DNA of 33,853 nucleotides from Gammaproteobacteria bacterium. GTDB taxonomy: Bacteria; Pseudomonadota; Gammaproteobacteria; Steroidobacterales; Steroidobacteraceae. The notes below the pieces were generated by a model that worked only from the letters and a program-made list of their open reading frames with translations, ran no database searches and was not told the DNA's origin. The position numbers and the translations under genes were made by a program. Below are positions 18,771-26,273 of the stretch, in pieces. Within the stretch, counting starts at the first letter, position 1. Each line of letters opens with the position of its first letter. The DNA lies in assembly GCA_030831085.1 (NCBI GenBank), contig JAURLT010000044.1, forward strand, positions 1-33,853, given 5' to 3'.

Positions 18771-21700
18771 TCACACTCGCCGCCACCGGCCATGCACCAG
18801 CAGGAAAGCCGCGGGAAGCACCACGAGGGTCAGGAGCGTCGCGCTGACCATGCCGCCGACCATGGGGGCGGCAATCCTCCGCATTACTTCAGAGCCCGTG
18901 CCATCCCCCCACAGGATGGGCAGCAGGCCGATGATGATGGTCAAAACCGTCATCAGCTTGGGCCGGAGCCTCAACAGGGCGCCTTCGACGATGGCCTCGC
19001 GCAGCGCCGCAGCATCCAGAGCGGTGCCGTTCGTGGCAGCGAGTCGGCGTTCGACCGCCTGCCTGAGGTACAGCAGCATGACCACACCGGTCTCGGCGGC
19101 CACGCCGGCCAGGGCTATAAGACCCACCGCAACCGCGACGCTCATCCGGTAATCGAGCCAATGGAGCAGCCAGACCGCGCCCACCAGCGCGAAGGGCAAG
19201 GAGGCCAGCAGCAGGACCACCTCCCCCCACTGGCGAAAATTGAGATACAGCAAGACGACGATGATCAGCAGGGTCAGCGGCACCACCACCTGCAGGCGCT
19301 CCTTGGCCCGCTGCCAGTATTCGTACTGGCCCGACCAGCCGATGCTGTACCCGGGCGGCAGGCTGACCGCCTCGGCAACCCGCGCGCGCGCCTGCTCGAC
19401 CAGCGAGCCGAGATCGCGCCCACCGAGATCGAGGTAGACCCAGCCTGCGGGTCGCGCGTTCTCGCTGCGGATCATGGCCGGCCCCGAGGTGATCTGGATA
19501 TCGGCTACGTCGCCGAGCGTCAGTTGCGCCCCGTTGGGAGCCTGAAGCGGCAGGCGCGAGAGCGCCTCGGCTGAATCCCGCCAGGCCTGCGGGTAGCGCA
19601 ACTGGATCGGATAGCGCTCGAGGCCCTCTACTGTATACCCAAGGTTGGCACCCCCGACCGCGGTCGACACCACCTCCAACAGGTCCGCGACGTTGAGTCC
19701 GAAGCGGGCAGCATCGGCCCGCCGGATGTCGATGTCGAGGTAGCGGCCCTGCGTCAGTTGCTCTGCATAGACGGAAGTCAGTCCGGGCAGGCCCGTGAGG
19801 GCCGCCTCGACCTCGCGACCGATACGCTCGATCACGGTGAGGTCGGGGCCCTGGATGCGGATGCCGATGGGCGTCTTCACGCCGGTGGCCAACATGTCGA
19901 TGCGGGTCCGGATGGGCGGCAGCCAGGCATTGGCGAGGCCAGGAACCTGTACCACGCGATCCAGCTCCTCCTTGAGGCGCTCCGGGGTCATGCCCGGACG
20001 CCACTGGTCGCGTGGCTTCAGGCGTATCGTGGTCTCCAGCATCTCGAAGGGCGCCGGATCGGTGGCCGTCTCCGCTCGACCCGCCTTGCCGAACACCCGT
20101 TCGACCTCGGGCACCGAGCGGATCAGGCGATCGCTTTGCTGCAGCAGGGCGCGCACGGCGTCAGCGGAGATACCCTGCGGCGCGCTGGGCATGTAGAGCA
20201 GGTCTCCCTCGTCCAGCTCGGGCATGAACTCGCTGCCCAGGCGTGAACACGGCCAGGCTGCCGACACCAGCAGTAGCAGTGCCAGCACCAGCACCGCCAC
20301 CGGCCGGTCGAGCGCGCTGCGCAGCAGCGGCCAGTACAGGCGCATTGCCAGCCGGTTGACCGGGTTGTCTTCCTCAAGACGGATGCGACCCCGCACCAGG
20401 AACCACACCAGCACGGGAACCACGGTGATGGCGAGCAGCGCCGCGGCCACCATCGCCCAGGTCTTGGTGAAAGCAAGCGGCGCAAACAGGCGGCCCTCCT
20501 GGTCGCCGAGCGCGAAGACCGGCAGGAAGGACAAGGCCACGATCAACAGGGAGAAGAACAGGGCCGGCCCTACCTCGACACAGGCCTCGGTGACGGCCTC
20601 CAGCCGCTCACCGATGGCGACCCCGGTCTCCTGCAGCCGTCGATGGACGTTCTCGATCATCACGATACCGGCATCCACCATCGTGCCCACTGCAATGGCC
20701 ACGCCGCCCAGTGACATGATGTTGGCGTCGATGCCCTGCCAGCGCATCATCAGGAACGCAGAGAGGATCCCCAGCGGCAGGCTGATCAGAAGAACCAGAC
20801 TGGAGCGGAAGTGCAGCAGGAAGACTGCACAGACCAGGATCACGACGATGAACTCCTCCACCAGCTTGCCGCGCAGGTTGTCCACTGCGCGGTCAATCAG
20901 GGCAGAACGGTCGTAGGTCTCGACGATCTCGACGCCGGCGGGAAGACTGGCCCTGAGCGAGTCAAGGCGCCCGCGCACCCGCTGGATGGTCTCCCGGGCA
21001 TTGCCCCCGCTACGCAGGACCACGATGCCACCGGCCACCTCCCCCTCGCCGTCCAGCTCGGTGATGCCGCGGCGCAGCTCGGGCCCGACCCGCACCTCGG
21101 CCACGTCGTCGAGCAGGACCGGCACGCCGTCGACGACCCCCAGCGGCAGGACCCGTAGATCCTCGGCACTGCGCAGGTAACCGGAGGCCCGCACCATGTA
21201 CTCGGCCTCGGCCATCTCCACCACCGAGCCACCCACCTCACCGTTACCGCGCTCGATGGCCTCCCGGACGCCGGCCAGCGTCAGTCCCTGCCCGAGCAGG
21301 CGCACCGGATCCACGATCACCTGATACTGCCGGACCATGCCGCCGACTGAGGCCACCTCGGCCACCCCGGGCAGGGCCTGTAGCTCGAACTTGAGGAACC
21401 AGTCCTGCAGGCTCCGCAGGTCGGCCAGGTCGTGGCGGCCGCTGCGATCGACCAGCGCGTACTGATAGATCCAGCCCACCCCCGTCGCGTCGGGCCCGAG
21501 GGCCGGGCGGGCGCCTGGCGGCAGGCGTGGCGCCACCTGAGAGAGATACTCCAGCACCCGCGACCTTGCCCAGTACAGGTCGGTTCCATCCTCGAACAGC
21601 ACGTAGACGAACGAGTCGCCGAAAAAGGAGTAGCCGCGCACCGTGGTGGCCCCCGGCACCGCCAGCAGCGCGGTGGTCAGGGGATAGGTAACCTGGTCCT

Positions 21701-21884
21701 CCACCACGCGCGGCGACTGACCGGGCAGGCTGGTCCTGACGATCACCTGCACGTCGGAGAGGTCGGGAATGGCATCGACGGGTGTCTTGTAGGTAGCCCA
21801 GGTGCCGGCCACGGCGAGCACCGCGGCCAGCAGCAGCACCAGGGAACGATTAGCCAGCGACAGGCGAATGAGCGCGGCGATCAT
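18771..21884 (-). CDS. cusA: CusA-type heavy-metal RND efflux pump (Cu/Ag)
   Basis: A 1037-residue inner-membrane RND transporter that pumps Cu(I)/Ag(I) through a tripartite complex. The TM1 region is NRSLVLLLAAVLAVAGTWA, then PVDAIPDLSDVQVIVRT, the CusA/CzcA signature. The proton-relay Asp is in GTMVDAGIVMIENVHR (Asp404). The three substrate methionines of E. coli CusA (573, 623, 672) are all present with the same spacing: Met565 in LLYMPS, Met615 in FEMLETT and Met664 in RIDMLATG. This separates it from Zn/Co/Ni pumps. TM helices 2-6 lie at about 343-500 and 7-12 at about 528-545 and 865-1030. The start overlaps the adaptor stop (ATGA, 21881-21884). Confidence 0.97.
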   Translation of the reverse strand: MIAALIRLSLANRSLVLLLAAVLAVAGTWATYKTPVDAIPDLSDVQVIVRTSLPGQSPRVVEDQVTYPLTTALLAVPGATTVRGYSFFGDSFVYVLFEDGTDLYWARSRVLEYLSQVAPRLPPGARPALGPDATGVGWIYQYALVDRSGRHDLADLRSLQDWFLKFELQALPGVAEVASVGGMVRQYQVIVDPVRLLGQGLTLAGVREAIERGNGEVGGSVVEMAEAEYMVRASGYLRSAEDLRVLPLGVVDGVPVLLDDVAEVRVGPELRRGITELDGEGEVAGGIVVLRSGGNARETIQRVRGRLDSLRASLPAGVEIVETYDRSALIDRAVDNLRGKLVEEFIVVILVCAVFLLHFRSSLVLLISLPLGILSAFLMMRWQGIDANIMSLGGVAIAVGTMVDAGIVMIENVHRRLQETGVAIGERLEAVTEACVEVGPALFFSLLIVALSFLPVFALGDQEGRLFAPLAFTKTWAMVAAALLAITVVPVLVWFLVRGRIRLEEDNPVNRLAMRLYWPLLRSALDRPVAVLVLALLLLVSAAWPCSRLGSEFMPELDEGDLLYMPSAPQGISADAVRALLQQSDRLIRSVPEVERVFGKAGRAETATDPAPFEMLETTIRLKPRDQWRPGMTPERLKEELDRVVQVPGLANAWLPPIRTRIDMLATGVKTPIGIRIQGPDLTVIERIGREVEAALTGLPGLTSVYAEQLTQGRYLDIDIRRADAARFGLNVADLLEVVSTAVGGANLGYTVEGLERYPIQLRYPQAWRDSAEALSRLPLQAPNGAQLTLGDVADIQITSGPAMIRSENARPAGWVYLDLGGRDLGSLVEQARARVAEAVSLPPGYSIGWSGQYEYWQRAKERLQVVVPLTLLIIVVLLYLNFRQWGEVVLLLASLPFALVGAVWLLHWLDYRMSVAVAVGLIALAGVAAETGVVMLLYLRQAVERRLAATNGTALDAAALREAIVEGALLRLRPKLMTVLTIIIGLLPILWGDGTGSEVMRRIAAPMVGGMVSATLLTLVVLPAAFLLVHGRWRRV

Positions 21885-23113
21885 GGATCATGCCCCTGGT
21901 GGTGATCGTGCCCCTCACCGAAGCGCGCCAGACCAGCAGATACCCGGGTCTCCGAGTCCAGCATGAACTGCCCGGAGACCACCACCCGCTCCCCGGCCTC
22001 GATGCCGTGCAGGATCTCCGCCACGCCGCCCGATTCGTTGCCAACGTGGACGACGCGGGCCTGATAGGCACCGGGTCGGGTTTCTACCAGCACCCGGTCC
22101 TCGTCGCCGGTCCGTATCACCGCCTCCAGCGGCACCAGCACCTGCTCGGATCCCGGCTCGGCCTGGATGGCGACGTCGACCCTCATGCCGGCCGCGATCT
22201 CGTGAGAAGGGTTGGCTAGCGGGATGCGGGCCTGGAAGGTCCGGGTCCGCGCGTCGAGCGCGGGCAGCCGCTCCTCGACGCTGGCGCTCACCCGGCGGCC
22301 TGGCAGGCTCGGAAAGACCAGTTCGACCATCGCGCCGGTGGCCACCGCGGCTGCTTCCGACTCCGGCACGTCGGCAATGACCCACAGGCGCGAGGTGTCG
22401 GCCAGCGTGAGGACGCTGGCGCCCGGGGCGGCCAGCGCGCCCTCCCGCAAACCCAGCGCCAGCACCACGCCCCGCGCGGGTGAGTGATAGGCGACCCGGG
22501 GTTCGATTTCACCGCGCTCACGCAGCCGGCCAATTGCAGCCGGCGTCAGTCCCAGCGCCACCAGCCGGGCCTCGGCCGCCGAGAGCAGCGCGGCATCACC
22601 GCTCGCCAGCAGCTGCAGGTACTCCCGCTGCGCGGTGGCAAGCCGCGGGGAGAACACCTCGAACAGACGCTGGCCGCGACGCACGGCCTCGCCCTCGGCA
22701 CGCACCGCCAGGGCTTCCACATAGCCCTCCGCCCGGACCTGAACCTCGACTGTGGCCCGCTCGTCGTAGGCCACTGTGCCGACGGTACGGAAGGAGCGAT
22801 CGAGCCGACCCAGGCGTGCAGTCTCCACTCGCACACCCAGGCTGGCCGCGGCGGCCGGCGACACTTCAACCTCGGCGACTTCGTCGAGGGCCTGAGGCGC
22901 CTGTTCGACGAGGTCCATGCCGCAGATCGGACACTCCCCGGGCTGGTCCGAGGTCACCTCGGGATGCATCGGGCAGACGTAAGTCGGCTCAAGGTGCTTC
23001 TCGGCATGCTCAAGCGGCGACTCGGCAGGAGCCGGCGCCTCGGTGCAAGCCACCCCCAGCAGGCTCAGGGCGGCAACAGCGAGGCCGCGGTACAGGTTGT
23101 TGGCCAGATTCAT
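21881..23113 (-). CDS. cusB: CusB-type periplasmic adaptor with N-terminal heavy-metal-binding domain
   Basis: The membrane-fusion subunit that joins the CusA pump to the outer-membrane channel; 410 residues. The N-terminus LAVAALSLLGVAC has a lipoprotein-like Cys at 23, giving likely lipid anchoring, though the -3 residue is atypical. A heavy-metal-binding domain follows at about 44-69: YVCPMHPEVTSDQPGECPIC, then GMDL, with Cys, His and Met ligands. The adaptor core has beta-barrel and lipoyl-like parts (VEVQVRAEGYVEALAV, GEAVRRGQRLFEVFSP), an alpha-hairpin (TAQREYLQLLASGDAALLSA) and the typical ADTSRLWVIADVPE. The C-terminus is His-rich (GEGHDHHQGHDP), a further metal site. The start overlaps the channel gene stop (ATGA, 23110-23113) and the stop overlaps cusA, so the three are coupled. 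Confidence 0.95.
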   Translation of the reverse strand: MNLANNLYRGLAVAALSLLGVACTEAPAPAESPLEHAEKHLEPTYVCPMHPEVTSDQPGECPICGMDLVEQAPQALDEVAEVEVSPAAAASLGVRVETARLGRLDRSFRTVGTVAYDERATVEVQVRAEGYVEALAVRAEGEAVRRGQRLFEVFSPRLATAQREYLQLLASGDAALLSAAEARLVALGLTPAAIGRLRERGEIEPRVAYHSPARGVVLALGLREGALAAPGASVLTLADTSRLWVIADVPESEAAAVATGAMVELVFPSLPGRRVSASVEERLPALDARTRTFQARIPLANPSHEIAAGMRVDVAIQAEPGSEQVLVPLEAVIRTGDEDRVLVETRPGAYQARVVHVGNESGGVAEILHGIEAGERVVVSGQFMLDSETRVSAGLARFGEGHDHHQGHDP

Positions 23114-24354
23114 GGCAGGTCTCCCGTCAGGTAACGGATTTCAGCTGCGGCAAGGCCGCGCTCGAAGCGCAGCCGCTCCAGTCTTTCACTCAACTCGACG
23201 ATGCGCCGTCGGCTGGCAATCACCTCGGCCAAGCCACCGGCATCGCTGGCGTAGGCAGCCAGCGCCAGCTCCTCGCCCAGCGCAGCCAGCGGTTCGAGCG
23301 CGTCGCGATACACGGCCAGCGCCTCGGCAGCGCGCGCCTCCCGAGCCCGTGCCTCCACCAGGCGAGCGCTCAGATCCCGCCGCGCATCCTCGCGTCGAGC
23401 CTCTGCCGCACGCGCCCGGGACATTGCGGCAGCGCGTTCACGATCCTGCCGGTCGCGGGTGAACAGCGGCAGGTCGAAAGTCAGCATGGCGCTCAGCATG
23501 TCGGGCCGGTTGACCCTGAAGCCGTAGCCAACCTCCACCCCGTAGGCCGGGCGGTAGCGTTGCTCCACGAGGCTCACTTCCACCCTTGCCGCTTCCTCCG
23601 CCCGGTCCAGTCGAAGCAGGCTGGGGTGGGTATCCAGGCGTTCGAGGGCACCCGCCGGGGCCAGTTGCGGGGCAGGCTCGGGCGCAGGCTGCCTGACGTT
23701 CGCCGCAGCCTCTTCACCAAGCCAGCGGCCGAGCGCCGCGGCGGCGGCCTCGCGTCGGGCCAGCAGGCCGAGGCGCCGCTCGTCGAGTTCCGCCCGCTGC
23801 AGGCGGGCATCAATCAGGTCAAGACCATCCCCGGTGCCGGCGGCATAGCCGGCCTCATGCGCCCCAACCAAGGTAGCCAGCCAGCGACCGTCCTCCTCCA
23901 GCAGACCCAGCGCCCGCTCGAGGTAATCGAGTTCCCGCCAGGCCACTTCCACCTGCCAGGCCACGAAACGGGTCCGCTCAGCCTGCGCGGCGTCCAGCAC
24001 GAGGGCCTCGACAGCAAAGCGACGGCCGGCCAGCTCGCGGCTGCGGCCCGCGGGGAAGCGCTGCGCCACGCCGAGTTCCAGCTGGGTCATCGGCTCATCA
24101 TCGAGGGCCAGGGAATCGAGAGGCAGGGCCGCCGCACCGAAACGCACCATCGGATCGGGCAACTGCGCGGCGGCAACCGACTGCTCGCGAAGCGCGCCCG
24201 CCTCCTCGAGGGTCGCGCGCAAGCCCTCATCACGCTGGATGGCGAGGCGCACGGCCTCCTGCAGCGAAAGGGGTAGGGCTGGGCTGGCCTCAGCGAGCGA
24301 ACAGGCCAGGACCAGCCAGGTGATCAGCAACAGAACAGGTAAACGCTTGAACAT
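23110..24354 (-). CDS. cusC: TolC-family outer-membrane channel of the Cu/Ag efflux system
   Basis: A 414-residue outer-membrane factor giving the exit duct for the CusBA pump. The signal MFKRLPVLLLITWLVLAC then SLAEA could be cut by signal peptidase I after AEA; the LVLAC stretch is an imperfect lipobox, so lipidation as in E. coli CusC is uncertain. After it come SLQEAVRLAIQRDEGLRATL, AAAQLPDPMVRFGAAALPLD and VAQRFP, which are typical of this family. Long amphipathic helices rich in Ala, Arg and Glu (about 200-240 and 310-400) form the alpha-barrel. The internal repeat expected for TolC proteins is visible as two helix-strand halves. The start is set by AAAGGAGGAG at 24357-24366. Context rather than residue-level match gives the CusC name. 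Confidence 0.88.
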   Translation of the reverse strand: MFKRLPVLLLITWLVLACSLAEASPALPLSLQEAVRLAIQRDEGLRATLEEAGALREQSVAAAQLPDPMVRFGAAALPLDSLALDDEPMTQLELGVAQRFPAGRSRELAGRRFAVEALVLDAAQAERTRFVAWQVEVAWRELDYLERALGLLEEDGRWLATLVGAHEAGYAAGTGDGLDLIDARLQRAELDERRLGLLARREAAAAALGRWLGEEAAANVRQPAPEPAPQLAPAGALERLDTHPSLLRLDRAEEAARVEVSLVEQRYRPAYGVEVGYGFRVNRPDMLSAMLTFDLPLFTRDRQDRERAAAMSRARAAEARREDARRDLSARLVEARAREARAAEALAVYRDALEPLAALGEELALAAYASDAGGLAEVIASRRRIVELSERLERLRFERGLAAAEIRYLTGDLP

Positions 24355-24356
24355 GA

Positions 24357-24366
24357 CTCCTCCTTT
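24357..24366 (-). promoter_or_regulatory. cusC: Strong Shine-Dalgarno before cusC
   Basis: AAAGGAGGAG on the minus strand ends 2 nt before the ATG at 24354. It is the strongest ribosome-binding site in the cus cluster. It fixes the cusC start against a longer in-frame reading beginning at 24384. Confidence 0.6.
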
Positions 24367-24399
24367 GACAACGTCCGTACCCACGAACGCAGCAGCGGG

Positions 24400-24792
24400 T
24401 CATTTCAGGAAGCGGCAGTACCTTTGTTGCAGGTCGGGCGGAGGTGGCCCACCGGGTGGTCCGGTGCAACGACCCTGGCGCTGTCCAACACGGGGCAGGG
24501 CTACTACCAAGGCCTCGGGGGAAAGCTGGATGGCAGCCCCAGCCGGCATCTCGAGGTGCTGCTTGGCGAGCCCCGAAGCGTCAGCCAGGTCACATTCGAG
24601 CGCCGAGCCCAGTTCACAGGCGGAAGGTGCCTGGTCGGGGCAATGATCGCAGGGCGGAGCGTCATGGTGATCCATGTCCGCCATGGCGGAGCACGGCTGT
24701 ACCGCCAGTCCCAGCCAGCAGACGACGAAGGCCGCCAGCAGGGGCCGGCCCAAGCGTGCACGCGATGCGTTTTTCCAGCTGGCAATGATCAT
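24400..24792 (-). CDS. Small exported Cys/His-rich protein leading the Cu/Ag efflux genes
   Basis: A 130-residue protein of unknown function. A basic N-terminus and hydrophobic stretch (about residues 11-36, LLAAFVVCWLGLA) make a signal peptide, probably cut after PCSA. The mature start is dense in metal ligands: MADMDHHDAPPCDHCPD (about 37-53, with a CxxC at 48-51), then Cys59 and Cys67. The tail is Pro/Gly-rich (TGPPGGPPPPD) and ends QQRYCRFLK. Position, 45 nt ahead of cusC on the same strand, and the ligand pattern suggest a periplasmic Cu/Ag-binding protein. CopL or other small copper-resistance proteins are comparable in style, but no specific family is recognised. No SD is visible before the ATG at 24790-24792. 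Confidence 0.7.
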   Translation of the reverse strand: MIIASWKNASRARLGRPLLAAFVVCWLGLAVQPCSAMADMDHHDAPPCDHCPDQAPSACELGSALECDLADASGLAKQHLEMPAGAAIQLSPEALVVALPRVGQRQGRCTGPPGGPPPPDLQQRYCRFLK

Positions 24793-24800
24793 TGGGGGTC

Positions 24801-24829
24801 ACGCTAACCCTGCCCGGACCCGCCGTCAA
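24801..24829 (-). promoter_or_regulatory. Possible promoter of the small metal-protein/cus operon
   Basis: On the minus strand TTGACG (24829-24824) and TAGCGT (24806-24801) are 17 nt apart. The -35 box is good, the -10 poor. Transcription would start near 24794, almost at the ATG (24792). No clear CueR or CopR dyad was recognised around it. Confidence 0.35.
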
Positions 24830-24871
24830 ACGCTGGCTACCAAAGCGTGAGCTGGCCCGCTTCGCAGTGAG

Positions 24872-24898
24872 TTGGTCGGGGCACGGATGTGGTAGGAT
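24872..24898 (+). promoter_or_regulatory. Possible promoter of icd-aceK
   Basis: TTGGTC (24872-24877) and TAGGAT (24893-24898) are 15 nt apart, shorter than ideal. A start near 24905 would give a leader of about 60 nt with AGGAG at 24953-24957. The region between the divergent cus and icd genes is 175 nt and holds nothing else I recognise. Confidence 0.3.
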
Positions 24899-24967
24899 TC
24901 GCGCCACCCCGGGACACCCGGATCTCCTTGACAAACAAAGACATCCGCCAACAGGAGTCACTTGAAC

Positions 24968-26266
24968 ATGGCCATCCAGATCACTCCGCCGGCGACCGGC
25001 GAAAAGATCCGCATCGAAAACGGCAAGCTGCACGTACCCGACAACCCCATCATCCCCTTCATTGAGGGAGACGGCACCGGCCCGGACATCTGGCGAGCCA
25101 GCGTGCGGGTGCTGGATGCGGCCGTGGACAAGGCCTACGGCGGCCGCCGGCGGATCTCCTGGATGGAGGTCTACGCCGGCGAGAAGGCCAACAACCTGAT
25201 GAACACCTGGCTGCCCGACGAGACGGTCGCGGCTTGCCGCGAGTACCTGGTCTCGATCAAGGGACCGCTGACCACGCCAATCGGTGGCGGCATCCGCTCG
25301 CTGAACGTGGCGCTGCGCCAACTGCTCGACCTCTACGTCTGCCTGCGCCCGGTGCGCTGGTTCAAGGGTGTGCCCTCCCCGGTGCGTGACCCCGGCAAGG
25401 TCGACATGGTGATCTTCCGGGAGAACACCGAGGACATCTACGCTGGCATCGAGTTCGAGGCCGACTCGGAGGAGAACCGCAAGTTTCTCGAACTGCTCAA
25501 GCAGAACTTTCCCCGGCAGTACGCCAAGATCCGTTTCCCCGGGACCTCTGGCATAGGCATCAAGCCGGTCTCCCGTGAGGGCACCGAACGTCTGGTGCGC
25601 TCCGCGCTGCAGTACGCCATCGACAACCAGCGCAAGAGCCTGACCTTCGTGCACAAGGGCAACATCATGAAGTACACGGAGGGCGCCTTCCGCAACTGGG
25701 GCTACGCGCTCGCCGAACGCGAGTTCGCCGATGCGGTCTACACCTGGGACCAGTGGGAGCGGGCGCGCGCCGAGCGGGGCGAGAAGGCCGCCAACGAGGA
25801 ACAGAAGGCTGCGCTGGCTGCCGGCCGCGTCCTGGTGAAGGACGCCATCGCCGACATCACCCTGCAGCAGGTGCTCACCCGCCCCGATGAGTTCGACGTG
25901 ATCGCCACCATGAACCTCAACGGGGACTACCTCTCGGACGCGCTGGCTGCCCAGGTCGGCGGCATCGGCATCGCTCCGGGCGGTAACGTCAATTACCTCA
26001 CTGGCCACGCCGTGTTCGAGGCCACCCACGGGACCGCGCCTAAATACGCCAACCTCGACAAGGTCAACCCCAGCTCGGTGGTTCTCTCCGGCGAGATGAT
26101 GCTGCGCTACATGGGCTGGACCGAGGCGGCCGACCTGATCATCAACGCGATGGACAAGTCGATCGGCGAGAAAGTGGTGACCTACGACTTCGCTCGCCTG
26201 ATGGAGGGCGCCACCGAGGTCAAGTGCAGCGAGTTTGGTGACGCCCTGATCCGGAACATGGGCTGA
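24968..26266 (+). CDS. icd: NADP-dependent isocitrate dehydrogenase
   Basis: Icd oxidises isocitrate to 2-oxoglutarate and CO2, making NADPH, in the TCA cycle. The 432-residue protein aligns with E. coli Icd (416) from [20 protein letters not shown] onward. Landmarks are [21 protein letters not shown], where Ser111 equals E. coli Ser113 (substrate binding and the AceK phosphorylation site). [47 protein letters not shown] and [12 protein letters not shown] follow. Relative to E. coli there is a charged insertion near 270-290 ([18 protein letters not shown]). The ATG at 24968 has AGGAG 10 nt upstream; a TTG at 24962 is also in frame but too close. aceK follows after 7 nt, so the enzyme and its regulator are co-expressed. 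Confidence 0.97.
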   Translation: MAIQITPPATGEKIRIENGKLHVPDNPIIPFIEGDGTGPDIWRASVRVLDAAVDKAYGGRRRISWMEVYAGEKANNLMNTWLPDETVAACREYLVSIKGPLTTPIGGGIRSLNVALRQLLDLYVCLRPVRWFKGVPSPVRDPGKVDMVIFRENTEDIYAGIEFEADSEENRKFLELLKQNFPRQYAKIRFPGTSGIGIKPVSREGTERLVRSALQYAIDNQRKSLTFVHKGNIMKYTEGAFRNWGYALAEREFADAVYTWDQWERARAERGEKAANEEQKAALAAGRVLVKDAIADITLQQVLTRPDEFDVIATMNLNGDYLSDALAAQVGGIGIAPGGNVNYLTGHAVFEATHGTAPKYANLDKVNPSSVVLSGEMMLRYMGWTEAADLIINAMDKSIGEKVVTYDFARLMEGATEVKCSEFGDALIRNMG

Positions 26267-26273
26267 GGGACGC

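Noticed and set aside
22480-24276. A 598-codon plus-strand open frame opposite cusC and cusB
   Set aside because: Pro/Arg-rich translation without domains; the opposite strand encodes clear efflux proteins with overlapping ATGA junctions.
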